Positions 25,725 to 34,068 of a DNA stretch of 61,729 nt are shown piece by piece. Numbering within the stretch: the stretch's first letter is position 1; each line of letters opens with the position of its first letter. Source of the stretch: Bradyrhizobium sp. (GTDB taxonomy: Bacteria > Pseudomonadota > Alphaproteobacteria > Rhizobiales > Xanthobacteraceae); NCBI RefSeq assembly GCF_028868675.1, contig NZ_JAGWUA010000003.1, positions 1 to 61,729 of the forward strand. Reading direction: 5' to 3'. Position numbers and translations under genes: made by a program. Under the pieces are notes generated by a model that saw only the letters and a program-made list of their open reading frames with translations, searched no databases and was not told the DNA's origin.

Positions 25725-26822
25725 TCACATCCCCGGCCAGTCCTCAGCCGTGAGTGTCGCCGCATCGGCGCCGACGATCTCGGACAGAGAGTCGCGCCCG
25801 GTGCGCAGCAGCGTGGCGGCGAGATCGCGCTTGATGTCCTCGACGAGGCCGAGGCCCTTGTAGACCAGCGACGAATAGAGCTGGATCAGGCTGGCGCCGG
25901 CGCGGATTTTCGTCAGGGCCGCGCCGGCCGAGTCGACGCCGCCGACGCCGATCAGCGGGAACGCGCCCTCGACCCGGACATAGGTCTCCGCCACCATGCG
26001 CGTCGACAGGCGGAACAACGGCCGGCCGGACAGGCCGCCCGCCTCCTTGGCGCGCATCTGCTCGCGCAGCGTCGAGGGCCGCGCGATCGTGGTGTTCGAC
26101 ACGATCATGCCGTCGACCTTGCGCGAGCGCGCCACCTGCACGACGTCGTCGAGCTGGGCGAGGCTCAGATCGGGCGCGATCTTCAACAGCACCGGCGTGT
26201 CGCCGGCCCTCTCGCGCACGCGATCGCGCGCATCGATCACCTGGGCGAGCAGATCGTCGAGCAGCGCGCCCTCCTGCAGATTGCGCAGGCCCGGCGTGTT
26301 CGGCGAGGAGATGTTGACGGTGAAATAGCTCGCGACCGGCGCAAAGGTCTCGATCAGCCTGACGTAGTCGCCGACGCGGTCGGGCGAATCCTTGTTGGCG
26401 CCGACATTGACGCCGACGATGCCGCCGTTCTGGGCGCGCGCGGCCAGCCGCCGCAGCACGATGTCGGCGCCGTCATTGTTGAATCCCATGCGGTTGATGA
26501 CGGCTTCGTCGCGCTCGAGGCGAAACAGCCGCGGCCGCGGATTGCCGCCCTGCGGTTTCGGCGTCACCGAGCCGACCTCGACGAAGCCGAAGCCGAGTCG
26601 CAGCAGCGCGTCCGGCACCTCCGCATTCTTGTCGAAGCCCGCCGCCATGCCGACCGGATTGGGGAAGTTCAGCCCGAAGGCGCGCACCGCGAGCTTGGGA
26701 TCGTCCGGCCGCGACCTGGCCGGCGGCAGCAGGCGCAGTCCCTGGATGGCGAGACGATGGGCATCCTCCGGATCCAGCCAGCGCAGGACCGGCAGCGAGA
26801 TGGCGTCGAAGGCACGGATCAC
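25725..26822 (-). CDS. pyrD: Dihydroorotate dehydrogenase (quinone), class 2
   Basis: A 365-residue membrane-associated FMN enzyme that oxidises dihydroorotate to orotate with quinone as acceptor in pyrimidine synthesis. Class 2 features are the N-terminal helical extension ([20 protein letters not shown]), [36 protein letters not shown] in two blocks, [14 protein letters not shown] and the serine base region, and [10 protein letters not shown] for phosphate binding. It starts at the ATG at 26820-26822, overlapping the DUF952 stop by four bases. Confidence 0.96.
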   Translation of the reverse strand: MIRAFDAISLPVLRWLDPEDAHRLAIQGLRLLPPARSRPDDPKLAVRAFGLNFPNPVGMAAGFDKNAEVPDALLRLGFGFVEVGSVTPKPQGGNPRPRLFRLERDEAVINRMGFNNDGADIVLRRLAARAQNGGIVGVNVGANKDSPDRVGDYVRLIETFAPVASYFTVNISSPNTPGLRNLQEGALLDDLLAQVIDARDRVRERAGDTPVLLKIAPDLSLAQLDDVVQVARSRKVDGMIVSNTTIARPSTLREQMRAKEAGGLSGRPLFRLSTRMVAETYVRVEGAFPLIGVGGVDSAGAALTKIRAGASLIQLYSSLVYKGLGLVEDIKRDLAATLLRTGRDSLSEIVGADAATLTAEDWPGM

Positions 26823-27163
26823 GGTTCGAGCTCCGGAATGTCGTGATAGCCGTCGGAACGCATGTTGAGATTGATGACCCTCACGACGGCACCGAGATCG
26901 AGCTCGCCGTAGAGATGCGGAAACAGCTCCTCGTTGCGCGAACGCTCCCAGCGCAGCGCATCCCCGAGCGCGTCGCCGTCGACCTCGACCAGGAACAGCG
27001 CGCGCTGACCGAAGAAATGTCTTCGCGCGGTTTCCGCGACCTGGGAAGCGGTGGAGAAATGGATGAAGCCGTCGCGTGCGTCATCGGCGCTGCCGCGATA
27101 GACGCCCTGCCGCTCCGCCTCCCGCCAGGCCGAGGCCGCACAGATTTTGTAGATCTTGACCAC
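26819..27163 (-). CDS. DUF952 family protein
   Basis: A 114-residue protein of the DUF952 family, small cytoplasmic proteins of unknown function related to glutathione-S-transferase-associated domains. Typical blocks are [32 protein letters not shown] and [10 protein letters not shown]. It overlaps pyrD by four bases (ATGA) in a common alphaproteobacterial pairing, but no role in pyrimidine synthesis is known. Confidence 0.88.
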   Translation of the reverse strand: MVKIYKICAASAWREAERQGVYRGSADDARDGFIHFSTASQVAETARRHFFGQRALFLVEVDGDALGDALRWERSRNEELFPHLYGELDLGAVVRVINLNMRSDGYHDIPELEP

Positions 27164-27194
27164 CTGATCCGGAGTCCTGCCTGATCCCTGCCCT

Positions 27195-27297
27195 AAAGCG
27201 CGATGAGATTGGGATCAATCGTCATCGCGCTTTAGGTTATTGTTTGAGCATGACCTTTTCGGAAAACCGCTTCGCACTTTTCCGGATCATGCTTTAG
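27195..27297. repeat. Two-hairpin intergenic repeat, family A copy 2
   Basis: AAAGCGCGATGA (27195-27206) pairs with TCATCGCGCTTT; the second hairpin uses GCATGACCTTTTCGGAAAA and TTTTCCGGATCATGC. It is nearly identical to the copy at 6321-6421 and sits between the DUF952 gene and the divergent S24-type regulator. Confidence 0.88.
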
Positions 27298-27484
27298 CTT
27301 GGTTTCGAGTGTTCCCGTTGAGTCTCTTGGAGTTTTTCAGACGGGCCAACCCGATTTGCGGCCCGCGCGACCGTAATGGCCACCTTGCGCGAACTCAAGA
27401 CTTAGCCGTCGCCCCTTGCGCGGAAAACGGAAAACCGGTTGATTTGAGGCGGAAATTCCACCTTGCGACGGGGCCGGATCGAAG

Positions 27485-28138
27485 ATGGTCAGGCATGCCA
27501 AAGCGCAGAGGATGCTGACCCACGATCAGATCTGGGGCGCGCTGGATCGGCTTGCGGCGCGTTCCGGACTGTCGCCGTCGGGACTTGCCAAGCGGGCGGG
27601 CCTCGATCCCACCACCTTCAACAAGTCCAAGCGCGTGACCTCCGACGGCCGCGAGCGCTGGCCCTCGACCGAATCGATCGCCAAGGCGCTCGCCGCCGCC
27701 GGCTCCTCCATCGAGACCTTCGTGAAGCTGATCGGCGATGGCGCCCGCGACGGACGCTCGGTGCCGCTGATCGGCTTCACCCAGGCCGGGCACGACAGCC
27801 ATTTCGACGAGCTCGGTTACCCCTCCGGAAAGGGCTGGCACGAGATGGCGCTGCCCTCGGCGGACGACCATCACGCCTTCGCGCTGGAGATTTCGGGCGA
27901 CGCGCTCGTGCCCGCCTATCGCGACGGCGACGTCATCCTGGTGTCGCCGGGCACGCCGATCAAGCGCGGCGACCGCGTGGTGGTGAAGACGAGGACGGGC
28001 GAGCTGATGGTCAAGGTCTTGAAGCGCCGCACCGTCAAGGCGCTGGAACTGCAGCCGCTCGTCACCGCGCAGGCCGACCGCACGCTCGCAATCGCCGACA
28101 TCGCCTGGATCGCGCGCATCGCGTGGGCGAGCCAGTAG
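27485..28138 (+). CDS. HTH/S24-type repressor with protease serine replaced by alanine
   Basis: A 217-residue protein with an XRE helix-turn-helix (about 25-80, GLSPSGLAKRAGLDPTTFNK) and an S24 (LexA/CI-like) C-terminal domain. An Ala-Gly dipeptide (A101-G102 in FTQAGHD) sits where self-cleavage occurs in LexA, and K177 (MVKVLK) matches the catalytic lysine. The usual GDSM block reads SGDAL, so the nucleophilic Ser is A140. It should bind DNA and dimerise but not self-cleave. An alternative ATG is at codon 10. Target genes are unknown. Confidence 0.85.
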   Translation: MVRHAKAQRMLTHDQIWGALDRLAARSGLSPSGLAKRAGLDPTTFNKSKRVTSDGRERWPSTESIAKALAAAGSSIETFVKLIGDGARDGRSVPLIGFTQAGHDSHFDELGYPSGKGWHEMALPSADDHHAFALEISGDALVPAYRDGDVILVSPGTPIKRGDRVVVKTRTGELMVKVLKRRTVKALELQPLVTAQADRTLAIADIAWIARIAWASQ

Positions 28139-28155
28139 CGGCGCAAGCCTGCACC

Positions 28156-28194
28156 AAAGCGCGATGAGATTGAGATGAATCGTCATCGCGCTTT
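28156..28194. repeat. Family A repeat, first hairpin only (copy 3)
   Basis: AAAGCGCGATGA and TCATCGCGCTTT, 12-bp perfect arms, 17 bases after the S24-type regulator stop. The second hairpin of the unit is missing. It may serve as a terminator for the regulator transcript. Confidence 0.75.
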
Positions 28195-28210
28195 ACGGCC
28201 TCGCCGAGAT

Positions 28211-28657
28211 TCAGCCCGCCGCGGTCAGATGCTTCTCGATGTCGCCCACCGGATGCCGGGTGAGATCCTTGTGGATCTCGGCGACGATGACCGCCTTGAC
28301 GTCGGCGTGGAAGGCCGCGCGCAGATCGGCCAGCGTCCGCGGCGGCGCGACGACGACCAGCGCCGGCGCCCTGCGTTCGCGTACGACCTTTTCCATCGCG
28401 GCGGCGACCCGGTGCGCGAAGCGATGCTCCTCCAAATCATGCCAGTCGACCGGCTCGACGGCGCTGCGGCCCGACGCCTTGCCGAGCCGGCCCGGACGGT
28501 CGCTGCCCTGCTCGTGGGTCGGCGGATTGTCGTCCTCGAACACCTGCTCGGTCTTCAGGTTCGGAAACTTCTCGTTGCCCTCGTTGCGCAGGAACAGCGC
28601 CTTGCGGCCGTCGCCGACAAAGACGAAAGCATTGTGCGGGATCTTCAGGCTGCTCAT
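28211..28657 (-). CDS. Host-attachment family protein
   Basis: A 148-residue cytoplasmic protein of the family named for an Agrobacterium protein required for attachment to host cells; the biochemical role is unknown. Family blocks are FVFVGDGRKALFLRN, the acidic/charged middle (THEQGSDRPGR), RFAHRVAAAMEK and LVVVAPPRTLADLRA, ending HPVGDIEKHL. The ATG at 28655-28657 follows GGAG. A FixK2-like box is centred 58 bases upstream, and Hsp20 is divergent, suggesting induction at low oxygen. Confidence 0.88.
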   Translation of the reverse strand: MSSLKIPHNAFVFVGDGRKALFLRNEGNEKFPNLKTEQVFEDDNPPTHEQGSDRPGRLGKASGRSAVEPVDWHDLEEHRFAHRVAAAMEKVVRERRAPALVVVAPPRTLADLRAAFHADVKAVIVAEIHKDLTRHPVGDIEKHLTAAG

Positions 28658-28708
28658 CTCGACGCTCCAGACTTCTGTTCCATTCGAACCTCCGCGCGCG
28701 GATAGAAC

Positions 28709-28722
28709 TTGATTCAAGTCAA
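28709..28722 (-). promoter_or_regulatory. FNR/FixK2-type box upstream of the host-attachment gene
   Basis: TTGATTCAAGTCAA matches TTGA-N6-TCAA exactly at both half-sites. Its centre is about 58 bases before the host-attachment ATG, a position compatible with class II activation at -41.5. The hsp20 ATG is about 216 bases away on the other side and might also be affected. Confidence 0.7.
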
Positions 28723-28931
28723 CGCGGGCCGGGGTCGCATGGTCGTGCGAGCCAAACGGGCCGGCATAATAACGCCGAGCCGGCAAGATATGTCCCGCGG
28801 AAAATCGGTGCGCAATGCTTACCGATCTCGTGACGTCCCACCCGGAACGCATCTTGAGGAATATCAACGACAGGGTGCACCGGCCGGTGGACGTTCCGTC
28901 GCGTCAACTCCGGCCAGAAAGGAGAGAGATC

Positions 28932-29459
28932 ATGGCCAATGAAACCAAGCTCCCTGTGACCAAGCAAGCCAGCCCGCCCGCCTTCGCGCCGGAAGCCTGG
29001 CATCCGTTCGAATCGCTGCGCAAGGAGGTCGACCGGCTGTTCGAGGATTTCGGCCGCGGCGACTTCTGGGGCCGGTCGTTCCCGACGCTTGCCGGCTTCG
29101 AGAAGAACCTGACCCGGAAGTTCGCGGCCGCGCCGGCCGTCGACGTCGTGGAGAACGACAAGGCCTACGAGATCACCGCCGAGCTGCCCGGGATGGAGGA
29201 GAAGGACATCGAGGTGAAGCTCGCCAATGGCGGCCTCACCATCAAGGGCGAGAAGAAGGAGGAAAAGGAGGAGAAGCAGAAGGACTACTACGTCTCCGAG
29301 CGCCGCTACGGTTCGTTCGAGCGCTACTTCGCCCTGCCGGACGGCATCGACGCCGACAAGATCGGTGCCTCCTTCAAGAACGGCGTGCTCAAGGTGACGC
29401 TGCCGAAGACCGCCGAAGCCCAGAAGCCCGCCAAGACGATCGAGGTCAAGGCAAGCTGA
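28932..29459 (+). CDS. Hsp20/alpha-crystallin small heat-shock protein
   Basis: A 175-residue ATP-independent chaperone. The alpha-crystallin domain covers about residues 65-160: VDVVENDKAYEITAELPGM, IEVKLANGGLTIKGEK, ERRYGSFERYFALPDGID and the C-terminal strand motif FKNGVLKVTLPK. The N-terminal arm contains HPFESLRKEVDRLFEDF. AAAGGAGAG lies just upstream of the ATG at 28932. Length is slightly above bacterial class A proteins. Confidence 0.93.
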   Translation: MANETKLPVTKQASPPAFAPEAWHPFESLRKEVDRLFEDFGRGDFWGRSFPTLAGFEKNLTRKFAAAPAVDVVENDKAYEITAELPGMEEKDIEVKLANGGLTIKGEKKEEKEEKQKDYYVSERRYGSFERYFALPDGIDADKIGASFKNGVLKVTLPKTAEAQKPAKTIEVKAS

Positions 29460-29508
29460 GCATCGGCCGTCGAACGCGAGCCGCCGAACCGGCGGCCTCG
29501 CGTTCTCG

Positions 29509-31173
29509 TCACGGCGCGCAGAAGAAGCTCGCGGCCTCCGTCACCGGGCCCGCCTTGTAGTGCGGCCAGGCGGGCCAGCGGCACAGCGGCAGCGCGCGCA
29601 TGACCGGAAACGCGGGCGCCTCGACCTTCTGCTCGGTGACTTCGAGATCGCCGGGCGCCTTGCCCTGCTCCACCCAGTCGACCAGCACGCTCAGCATGTC
29701 GACATTGGCCGGCGCGCCGGAGCCGACATGGTCGACGCCGGGCGCGGTGTAGAGCCGGGCGAACTCCGCGGTCTCCGCCTTGCCGAGCTTGTTTTCGACG
29801 CTCTCGAAATAGCGGATGCCGGCATAGGGGCTCTGCGCGTAGTCGGCCATGTGCTCGAGCATGATCAGCCTGCCGCCATGGGCGCGGAAACGGCCGAGAT
29901 CGGGATCGGTGGAGTCCATGAGCTGCGAGACCTGCAGCACGCGCTCCTTGTGCTCCTCGACCCTGTAGGTCGTGACGTCGAGTCTTGGATCGCGCGCGAA
30001 CACGTATTGAATTCCGAAGGCACCATAGACCCACGCAATGCCATTGTTCGGCGCCGGAGGGTTGGCGGGGGCCGCCGTGCCGAGCCACCACGCCGTCCAT
30101 CCGCCGGTCGGGCCGAACGACGCCGTATCCTCGCCCGACACGCCCCAGCCCGGATAGTCGTCGAGGCCGTTGGCGAGCGGGAACGGGAACCTGAAGGTCG
30201 CATGCAGCGTGTCGATCGCCTTGATCTGCGCCTCGGTGAGGCACGCATCGCCACTCTGGCCCGCCGCGCAGCGCAGCGTCTCCGGCTTGAACTGCGCCTT
30301 GCAGGACACGGCATCCTGCACCAGCGCGTCGTCGGAGCCGTCGGCCTTGTCGCAGGCGGCGCGCACCGCGTCGGCCACGAGCTTGACCTGGGCCGGACGA
30401 ATCCAGCCCTCGCCCATGGTCACGAGCCCCGAACGCAGGCCGGCGTGCTGCAGGCCGGCCCAGTTGATCACCGGCACGCGCGCCAAAATGCCGTCGAAAT
30501 CATCGGGATAGCGCTGCGCCATGGTCAGGCCTTCGCGACCGCCTTCCGAGGAGCCCATGAAGTACATCTTCGCGGGCTTCCTGCCGTAGGCTCGCTCCAT
30601 CAGCGTCACGGCGACGTCGCGCACCTTCTTGTAGGCGCGGTGCGAAAAGTTCTCGAAGGCTTCGTCGTTCAGCGCGAAGGCCGGCGGCGGCTCGCCGGGT
30701 TTGGTCTCATGGCCGGAATCCGTGCCGTAGGTGACGAAGCCGCGCGCCAGCGGCGACGGCTTGTCGAAGGGATAGGCCGGCGGCAGCGCCAGTCCGGTGA
30801 TCAGCACGCCGTTGAAGCCGCCGCCGCCATATTGCAGCGAACGGCCGTTCCACTCGATCGGCAGGTTGACCTCAAACTTGATCGGCGGCGCCTTGGGATC
30901 GGTGGGTTCGATATGGCCGAGCAGCTTGCAGAAGCCGGGATTGGCCGGCGTGATGCGGCCCGACGGTGTCGGCCCGCGTTCGGTGACGGCGAGCGGGGAC
31001 GGGGCCTGCAGCGTCGCGGAATCGATCTTCACGGCGTCGGCGCCGCCGGCGAGACCCTTGCACACGGTATCGGCATCTTCGGCCAGCGTCGCGGCGAGCG
31101 CGGCGCCGGGACTTGCCAGCCCGATCACGAGGATTGCGATGCAGAGATGCAGGTTCGCTGGTGCGCGCGCCAT
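29509..31173 (-). CDS. Tannase/feruloyl-esterase family protein lacking the CS-D-HC cysteines
   Basis: A 554-residue secreted alpha/beta hydrolase of the tannase family (signal peptide to AALAA). The nucleophile motif is YFMGSSEGGREG (S209), with D444 in EHMADYAQSP and H482 in PGVDHVGSG. In characterised members a disulfide ties cysteines next to the Ser and His (GCSxGG and HCGGG); here these are S208 and V483, so the bond is absent. Substrate may be phenolic esters, but this change makes activity uncertain. The ATG at 31171-31173 follows GGGGGAA. Confidence 0.85.
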   Translation of the reverse strand: MARAPANLHLCIAILVIGLASPGAALAATLAEDADTVCKGLAGGADAVKIDSATLQAPSPLAVTERGPTPSGRITPANPGFCKLLGHIEPTDPKAPPIKFEVNLPIEWNGRSLQYGGGGFNGVLITGLALPPAYPFDKPSPLARGFVTYGTDSGHETKPGEPPPAFALNDEAFENFSHRAYKKVRDVAVTLMERAYGRKPAKMYFMGSSEGGREGLTMAQRYPDDFDGILARVPVINWAGLQHAGLRSGLVTMGEGWIRPAQVKLVADAVRAACDKADGSDDALVQDAVSCKAQFKPETLRCAAGQSGDACLTEAQIKAIDTLHATFRFPFPLANGLDDYPGWGVSGEDTASFGPTGGWTAWWLGTAAPANPPAPNNGIAWVYGAFGIQYVFARDPRLDVTTYRVEEHKERVLQVSQLMDSTDPDLGRFRAHGGRLIMLEHMADYAQSPYAGIRYFESVENKLGKAETAEFARLYTAPGVDHVGSGAPANVDMLSVLVDWVEQGKAPGDLEVTEQKVEAPAFPVMRALPLCRWPAWPHYKAGPVTEAASFFCAP

Positions 31174-31271
31174 CGTTTCCCCCGGGTCTTGTTCGTCGTC
31201 GCTGGCGGTCCGCATTCAATGCGGCCAGCCGCCGGCCGTCAACCGCCGGCAGGCGGGCGGCGCGATCGAAC

Positions 31272-32513
31272 CTACTCGTGCTCGTAGACCAGCCGCGCGC
31301 CGATGGTGCCGTCGAGCGCGCGGATCTGCCGCAACAGTTCGCCCGAATCCTGGCCGGCGAGGTCGGCGTCGAGCACGACATAACCGAGGTCGCCGGCGGT
31401 CTCCAGATATTGCGCGGCGATGTTGACGTCGCGCTGCAGGAAGACCTCGTTGAGCCGCCGCAGCATGCCCGGCACGTTGCGATGGACGTGGCTGAAGCGC
31501 GCGCCGGTCGGGCGTAGATGGAGCTGCACCTCCGGAAAATTCACCGCGCCCATGGTCGAGCCGTTGATGAGGTAGTCGACCAGCTTGCGCGCCACCTCGC
31601 CGCCGATCCGCTCCTGCGCCTCCTCGGTCGAGCCGCCGATATGCGGGGTCAGGATCACGTTGGCGAGGCCCTGCAGCGGACTGTGGAAGCGGTCGGAGTT
31701 CGACGACGGCTCGACCGGAAAGACGTCGACTGCGGCGCCCGCGATGTGGCCGTCGCGAAGGGCGGCCGCCAGCGCCTCGAGATCGACGACGGTGCCGCGG
31801 CTGTTGTTGATCAGGAAGGAGCCCTCCTTCATCAGCCGCAATTCCTTCGCGCCGATCATGCCTGACGTCTCCGGCGTCTCCGGAACGTGCAGACTGACCA
31901 CGTCGCTCTGTGCCAGGAGCTCTTCCAGCCTGTCGACCGGCTCGGTGTTGCCGTGACGCAGCTTGTCGGTGCGGTCGAAATAGATCACGCGCATGCCCAT
32001 CGCCTCTGCGAGCATGGAGAGCTGCGAGCCGATATTGCCGTAGCCGACGATGCCGAGCGTGCGGCCGCGCACCTCGCGGCTGCCGGTGGCCGACTTGTCC
32101 CAGCCGCCCTCATGCGCCGCCACCGAGCGCGGAAAGATCCGGCGCAGCAGCATCACGATCTCGCCGATGACGAGCTCCGCCACGCTCCTTGTGTTGGAAA
32201 ACGGCGCGTTGAACACGGGCATGCCGCGCTTGCGCGCGGCCGCAAGGTCGACCTGGTTGGTGCCGACGCTGAAGCAGCCGACGGCGAGAAGCTGGTCGGC
32301 CGCATCGAGCACGTCGGCGGTGATCTGGGTGCGCGAGCGGATGCCGAGCAGCGAGACGCCTTTGACCGCCTGCCGCAACGCCTCGCCGTCGAGCGCCTTG
32401 GTCAGCCGCTCGACATTGGCGAAGCCCGCGCTCCTGAACAGCTCCACCGCGCTGTCGTTCACGCCTTCGAGCAGCAGCGCCCTGGCTTCGATGCGTTGGC
32501 CCTTGGCTGACAT
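31272..32513 (-). CDS. serA: D-3-phosphoglycerate dehydrogenase, ACT-domain type
   Basis: A 413-residue enzyme converting 3-phosphoglycerate to 3-phosphohydroxypyruvate with NAD, first step of serine synthesis. The nucleotide-binding motif is LGIVGYGNIGSQLS, with catalytic-site blocks CFSVGTNQVDL, INNSRGTVVDLEAL and LTPHIGGSTEEAQ. A C-terminal ACT domain (about 340-413: VPGMLRRLNEVFLQRDVNI) implies serine feedback as in the E. coli enzyme. It starts at the ATG at 32511-32513. No other serine genes are adjacent. Confidence 0.93.
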   Translation of the reverse strand: MSAKGQRIEARALLLEGVNDSAVELFRSAGFANVERLTKALDGEALRQAVKGVSLLGIRSRTQITADVLDAADQLLAVGCFSVGTNQVDLAAARKRGMPVFNAPFSNTRSVAELVIGEIVMLLRRIFPRSVAAHEGGWDKSATGSREVRGRTLGIVGYGNIGSQLSMLAEAMGMRVIYFDRTDKLRHGNTEPVDRLEELLAQSDVVSLHVPETPETSGMIGAKELRLMKEGSFLINNSRGTVVDLEALAAALRDGHIAGAAVDVFPVEPSSNSDRFHSPLQGLANVILTPHIGGSTEEAQERIGGEVARKLVDYLINGSTMGAVNFPEVQLHLRPTGARFSHVHRNVPGMLRRLNEVFLQRDVNIAAQYLETAGDLGYVVLDADLAGQDSGELLRQIRALDGTIGARLVYEHE

Positions 32514-32670
32514 GGAGTCTCCGTCGAATGCCGACGCCGCCCGCAGCCGAGAGCGGCGGGGCGACCGGCAACACACTCCGATTCGGACGTGGGGACAAGA
32601 TGGCAGGTCAGCCGTTTCGTCCCGAAAGTTCTTCGAAATGCCCCGCGAACGCCGGCGAGGCGATCCGCCG

Positions 32671-32991
32671 CTACTTGCCGGCCTCGATCTGCGCCAGCGC
32701 GGCCTGCGTGTATTCCTGCATCCGGTCCGCGACCTGCTTCCGCGAGACGCCCTTGGCGGCGAGGTCGCCCGCGACCTTCTGCAGGACGTCGTCAATGGTC
32801 TGGGTCTCCAGATGCGTCGTCACGACGTCGTTGGCGTAGGCGGTCGCCTGCTCGCCGGCGAGGCCGAGCTGCGCCGCTGCCCAGTTGCCGAGCAGCTTGT
32901 TGGCACGCGCCATGACCTTGAACCGCAGTTCCTCGTCATGGATGAACTTGGCTTCAAATCCCTGCTCGCGCTTGTCGAAGGTCGTCATCAT
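32671..32991 (-). CDS. F1-ATPase inhibitor zeta subunit (DUF1476)
   Basis: A 106-residue helical protein of the DUF1476 family, identified in Paracoccus as the zeta subunit that inhibits F1Fo-ATPase hydrolysis. Conserved N-terminus TTFDKREQGFEAKFIHDEELRFK and helix NKLLGNWAAAQLGL are clear. The N-terminal segment is the inhibitory region in Paracoccus. It lies 32 bases after an epsilon-subunit gene, so two F1 inhibitory subunits are co-encoded away from other ATP synthase genes. Confidence 0.92.
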   Translation of the reverse strand: MMTTFDKREQGFEAKFIHDEELRFKVMARANKLLGNWAAAQLGLAGEQATAYANDVVTTHLETQTIDDVLQKVAGDLAAKGVSRKQVADRMQEYTQAALAQIEAGK

Positions 32992-33023
32992 CGGATTCCG
33001 TCTTGGGGTGAAGGTCGCGAAGC

Positions 33024-33434
33024 TCAGAACGCGTTGGTCACGGTGAGCATGGCGTGGATGGACTTGTAGTGGTCGAGCCGGGCCACCGCCTGGTCGAGCT
33101 CGTCGCCGGCCGGCTGTTGCGCCAGCGTCTGTTGCATCTCCTCGATCCGGCCCTGCAGCTCGGCGACATCGAATTCTTCCGCCGTGGCCGCGTTCTCGGC
33201 CAGCACCGTCAGCTCGTCGTTGGAGAATTCGGCGAGCCCGCCGAGCACGACGAACCGCCGGCGCTCGCCGCCACTGATTGCGGTGACGATGCCCGGACGG
33301 AGCTCGGCGACGATCGGCGCGTGGCCGGACAGCACGCCGAAATCGCCTTCCATGCCGGGCAGGTCCGCCTGCTCGACCGCTTCGGTGAACAGCAGCCGCT
33401 CCGGCGATACCAGGCTCATCGGGAAGGTCGCCAT
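33024..33434 (-). CDS. atpC: F1Fo-ATP synthase epsilon subunit
   Basis: A 136-residue epsilon subunit with the N-terminal beta sandwich (FPMSLVSPERLLFTEAVEQADLPGMEGDFGVLSGHAPIV in adjoining blocks) and C-terminal helices (ELQGRIEEMQQTL, ARLDHYKSIHAM). Epsilon couples rotor to F1 and its helices inhibit hydrolysis. In most Rhizobiales atpC ends the atpHAGDC operon; here no alpha, beta, gamma or delta gene is present. It is followed by the zeta gene. Whether it is the only copy or a second one cannot be judged from the window. Confidence 0.92.
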   Translation of the reverse strand: MATFPMSLVSPERLLFTEAVEQADLPGMEGDFGVLSGHAPIVAELRPGIVTAISGGERRRFVVLGGLAEFSNDELTVLAENAATAEEFDVAELQGRIEEMQQTLAQQPAGDELDQAVARLDHYKSIHAMLTVTNAF

Positions 33435-33466
33435 CGCGGCTCCGCTCGCTTCGCTCGATCCGCCGG

Positions 33467-33820
33467 TTACCTGCGCCGGCGCACCGGCGGCGGGGCCGGA
33501 ATGTCGCGCTGCCAGATCGTGCCGTTGTCGAACTGGATCAAAACACCGTCCGGCGAATAGACCGCTCCGAGATTCATCGCGTCGACATAGATCCGCGTCG
33601 CCGGCGAGAACCAGTCCGGCCAGGCGCGATAGGCCTCGCCCGCTTCGGTCAGGAGATTGAGGTCAGGGCCGTTCTGCGTGATGTAGGCGGGATAACCGAC
33701 CAGCCCGCCGCGGCAGGCCTGAACGCATTTGTAGGTGCCGGTCAGATTGACCGACTGGGCATAACCCGGCGTCGCGGCGAGGGCGGCAAGGAGACCGGCG
33801 GCTAGCAGGATACGCGTCAT
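33467..33820 (-). CDS. Hypothetical secreted protein
   Basis: A 117-residue protein with a strong signal peptide (ILLAAGLLAALAATPGYAQ). The mature part begins VNLTGTYKCVQACRGG with two cysteines that could pair, and ends with the basic tail PPPVRRRR. I do not recognise the family. The ATG at 33818-33820 follows GAGG. It precedes atpC by 32 bases on the same strand, so the epsilon and zeta genes may share its transcript. A FixK2-like box lies 64 bases before the start codon. Confidence 0.75.
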   Translation of the reverse strand: MTRILLAAGLLAALAATPGYAQSVNLTGTYKCVQACRGGLVGYPAYITQNGPDLNLLTEAGEAYRAWPDWFSPATRIYVDAMNLGAVYSPDGVLIQFDNGTIWQRDIPAPPPVRRRR

Positions 33821-33883
33821 GACGGCCTCGACTGCAGACGGGAAATCATAGGAACATTTGTACGATCCGTCCATGACGCGCCA

Positions 33884-33897
33884 TTGATCCAGGTCAA
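33884..33897 (-). promoter_or_regulatory. FNR/FixK2-type box upstream of the secreted-protein/atpC/zeta run
   Basis: TTGATCCAGGTCAA matches TTGA-N6-TCAA at both half-sites. The centre is about 70 bases before the ATG at 33820. The divergent iron-permease-like gene starts 172 bases away. Confidence 0.68.
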
Positions 33898-34068
33898 GCG
33901 CGCCGCATCGGACGCCCGCCCTGCGACTGCATTGGGATTGCCGGACCTGGGTCGTCCGGAAGGGCGAGAATGTTGCGTCCTGCCATCTTCTTCGACTGCG
34001 ACGACGACGCAGGAACCCGGGAACCCCGGCTGCGTTGATCACGGCGTCAACCCTCCCGGCCAGAAAGC

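Noticed and set aside
33467..34042. Longer version of the secreted protein starting near 34040
   Set aside because: The extra 70 residues precede a clear signal peptide and run through the FixK2-like box; the ATG at 33818-33820 has its own ribosome site.
34036..34051. TTGATCACGGCGTCAA, resembling another FixK2 box
   Set aside because: The half-sites are separated by eight bases instead of six, so it does not fit the FNR/FixK2 geometry.
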